The position numbers were made by a program, and so were the translations under genes. DNA of 64,000 bases from Calliopsis andreniformis (taxonomy: Eukaryota; Arthropoda; Insecta; Hymenoptera; Andrenidae): assembly GCF_051401765.1 (NCBI RefSeq), contig NW_027480598.1:310001-374000 (forward strand), written 5' to 3'. A model generated the notes under the pieces. The model worked only from the letters and a program-made list of their open reading frames with translations. It was not told the origin of the DNA and searched no databases. Of this stretch, positions 63,285 to 64,000 are shown piece by piece. Positions within the stretch are counted from its first letter, which is position 1. The number at the start of each line of letters is the position of its first letter.

Positions 63285-64000
63285 CCTCAATCCACAATCC
63301 TCAACCTTCAATCCTCAGTACTCAATCTTCAATCATCAATCCTCAATCCTCAATCCTCAATTCTCAATCCTCAATCCCCAATCCTCAATTATCAGTCCTC
63401 AATCCTCAATCCTCGATCCTCAATCCTCAATCCTCAGTCCTCAATCCTCAATCTTCAGTCCTCAATCCTGTATACTCAATCTTCAATCGTCAATCCCCAA
63501 TCCTCAATCTTCAGTCCTCAATCCTCAATCCTAGTCGTCAATCCTCATTCCTCAATCCTCAGCCCTCAGACCTCAATCCTGAACCCTCAGTCTACATCCT
63601 CAATCCTCAACCCTCAATCCTCAACCCTCAGCCCTCACCCTCAATCCTCAATCCTCAATCCTCAATCCTCAAGCGTCAATCCTCAATCCTCAATCCTCAG
63701 CCCTCAATCCTCAGTCCTCGAAACTCAATCCGGAACACTCAATCCTGAATCCTCAATCTTCAGCCGTCGGTCCTCAACAATCAATTGTCAATCCTCAATC
63801 CTCAATAGAATATCCTAAATTCACAGTTTTCAATACTCTATCCCCATTCTTCAATCTTCAAATCTCAATCCACAAACATCAATTCTCATCACTCAACCCT
63901 CAACACTCAGTCCTCAATCATCAATCCTCAATACTCAGTCCTCAATTTCAACACTCAATACTCAATCTTCAATCCTCAATCCTCAATTCTCAATCCTCAA
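63285..64000 (+). repeat. 10.52-kb-spaced block, copy 2 (cut by the window edge)
   Basis: Matches copy 1 to the last base of the window. Single-base deletions are at TCCTAGTCGTC (near 63,532; copy 1 has TCCTCAGTCGTC) and TCAATTTCAACAC (near 63,944; copy 1 has TCAATCTTCAACAC). Copying of a unit of about 10.5 kb may continue beyond the edge. Confidence 0.85.
63802..63913 (+). repeat. Box A, beta subtype
   Basis: Heptad 2-3 boundary reads CCTAAATTC and heptad 6 is TCTATCC. Leader contains ACAATCAATTGT (63777-63788). Copy of the box at 53283. Confidence 0.85.

Larger units (their letters stand above)
1..64000 (+). repeat. Heptanucleotide (TCAATCC)n satellite-like array filling the window
   Basis: The sequence is an essentially uninterrupted run of 7-mers with consensus TCAATCC. 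The commonest variants are TCAATCT, TCAATAC, TCAACCC, TCAAACC, TCAGTCC, TCATTCC, TCGATCC and TGAATCC. The TCAA half is more constant than the last three bases. No block in the opposite orientation was seen on the + strand. Perfect runs reach nine units. The array crosses both window edges, so its full length is unknown. Occasional 6-mers and other indels shift the register, so larger periods are not multiples of 7. No unique non-repeat sequence longer than a few heptads was found, so every stretch here is gene-free repeat. Organism and chromosomal location cannot be read from the sequence; eukaryotic heterochromatin is the likeliest setting. Confidence 0.97.
53101..64000 (+). repeat. Mosaic A/B domain (right)
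   Basis: Eight A boxes and two B boxes. Segments here resemble the central A-only domain (56.9-59.1 and 61.2-61.6 kb), the left domain (beta-type A boxes at 53283 and 63802) and the B domain (54766 and 62302). The juxtaposition of families is abrupt, with junctions inside plain heptamer or inside a box. Confidence 0.75.

Noticed and set aside
354..63818. Many forward open frames of 60-568 residues rich in I, L, N, P, Q and S
   Set aside because: They are translations of the heptamer in whichever frame lacks a stop-making variant. Overlapping frames give the same heptapeptide, ATGs come from chance variants such as CAATGCTC, and no non-repeat domain is present.
337..63913. Boxes A and B as inserted transposons or their remnants
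   Set aside because: They stay in the 7-bp register of the surrounding array and have no terminal inverted repeats, target duplications or coding remains.
337..63913. Box A/B opening as a centromere protein binding box
   Set aside because: TAGAATATCC lacks the CG-containing core of the mammalian CENP-B box, and no other binding motif could be recognised.
1..64000. CRISPR array
   Set aside because: There is no alternation of a constant 20-40 bp repeat with unique spacers and no cas gene. The periodicity is 7 bp with diverged copies.
1..64000. Telomere made by telomerase
   Set aside because: GGATTGA is a G-bearing heptamer, but it is not a telomere repeat I recognise. The diverged boxes and multi-kb tandem copies do not fit terminal synthesis. 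A subtelomeric location remains possible.
1..64000. Cyanobacterial-type short tandem heptamer repeats
   Set aside because: Heptanucleotide repeats are known in some filamentous cyanobacteria, but those arrays are short and lie between genes. A gene-free 64-kb array does not fit, although a bacterial source cannot be formally excluded.

Overview
The whole 64 kb window is one non-coding tandem-repeat array. Its unit is the heptanucleotide TCAATCC, always in the same orientation, with very little G on the + strand. I found no protein-coding gene, rRNA, tRNA, insertion sequence, CRISPR array or credible promoter. Every forward open frame is a by-product of the repeat: 7 bp does not divide by 3, so all three forward frames read the same stop-free heptapeptide ILNPQSS. 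On the reverse strand every frame meets TGA once per 21 bp. The size of the array, the lack of genes and the layered higher-order repeats point to satellite-like heterochromatin of a eukaryotic chromosome (centromeric, pericentromeric or subtelomeric). That is inference: nothing in the window identifies the species, and short heptamer repeats also occur in some bacteria.

The array is not uniform. Embedded in it are 65 diverged boxes, most of them a 112-bp core of 16 heptads in register with the surrounding heptamers. They form two related families. Box A (41 copies) carries ACAGTTT as heptad 4 and usually ATCTGCAATCT or CCATTCT near the middle. Box B (24 copies) carries TGAATTC or TGAACTC followed by TCAGGAT, TCAGGAC, TCAGAAT or a similar heptad. 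A and B align heptad by heptad, so they appear to descend from one ancestral block.

Layout: 1-17.8 kb is A-rich (23 A, 4 B) and ends in a 3.53-kb tandem duplication (10.12-13.65 and 13.65-17.18 kb). 17.8-42.6 kb is B-rich (16 B, 4 A) and contains a 6,838-bp tandem duplication (18.06-24.90 and 24.90-31.76 kb); each copy carries an A-type island of about 1.6 kb. 43.1-47.2 kb is A-only, made of two 2,032-bp copies, each with three A boxes about 587 bp apart plus a longer interval. 47.2-53.1 kb is poor in boxes and close to the plain heptamer, and so has the longest open frames. 53.1-64 kb is a mosaic of A and B segments, including a chimeric A box whose flanks show the loss of one 600-bp subunit.

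The layers (heptamer, box-to-box subunit of about 590 bp, multi-kb tandem copies, dispersed copies 3.5-18 kb apart) are what repeated unequal exchange and slippage would produce. Nearly identical copies could also be assembly duplications, which only read data can settle. All comparisons were made by eye, so block edges are accurate to about 10-50 bp unless a sharp boundary is stated.
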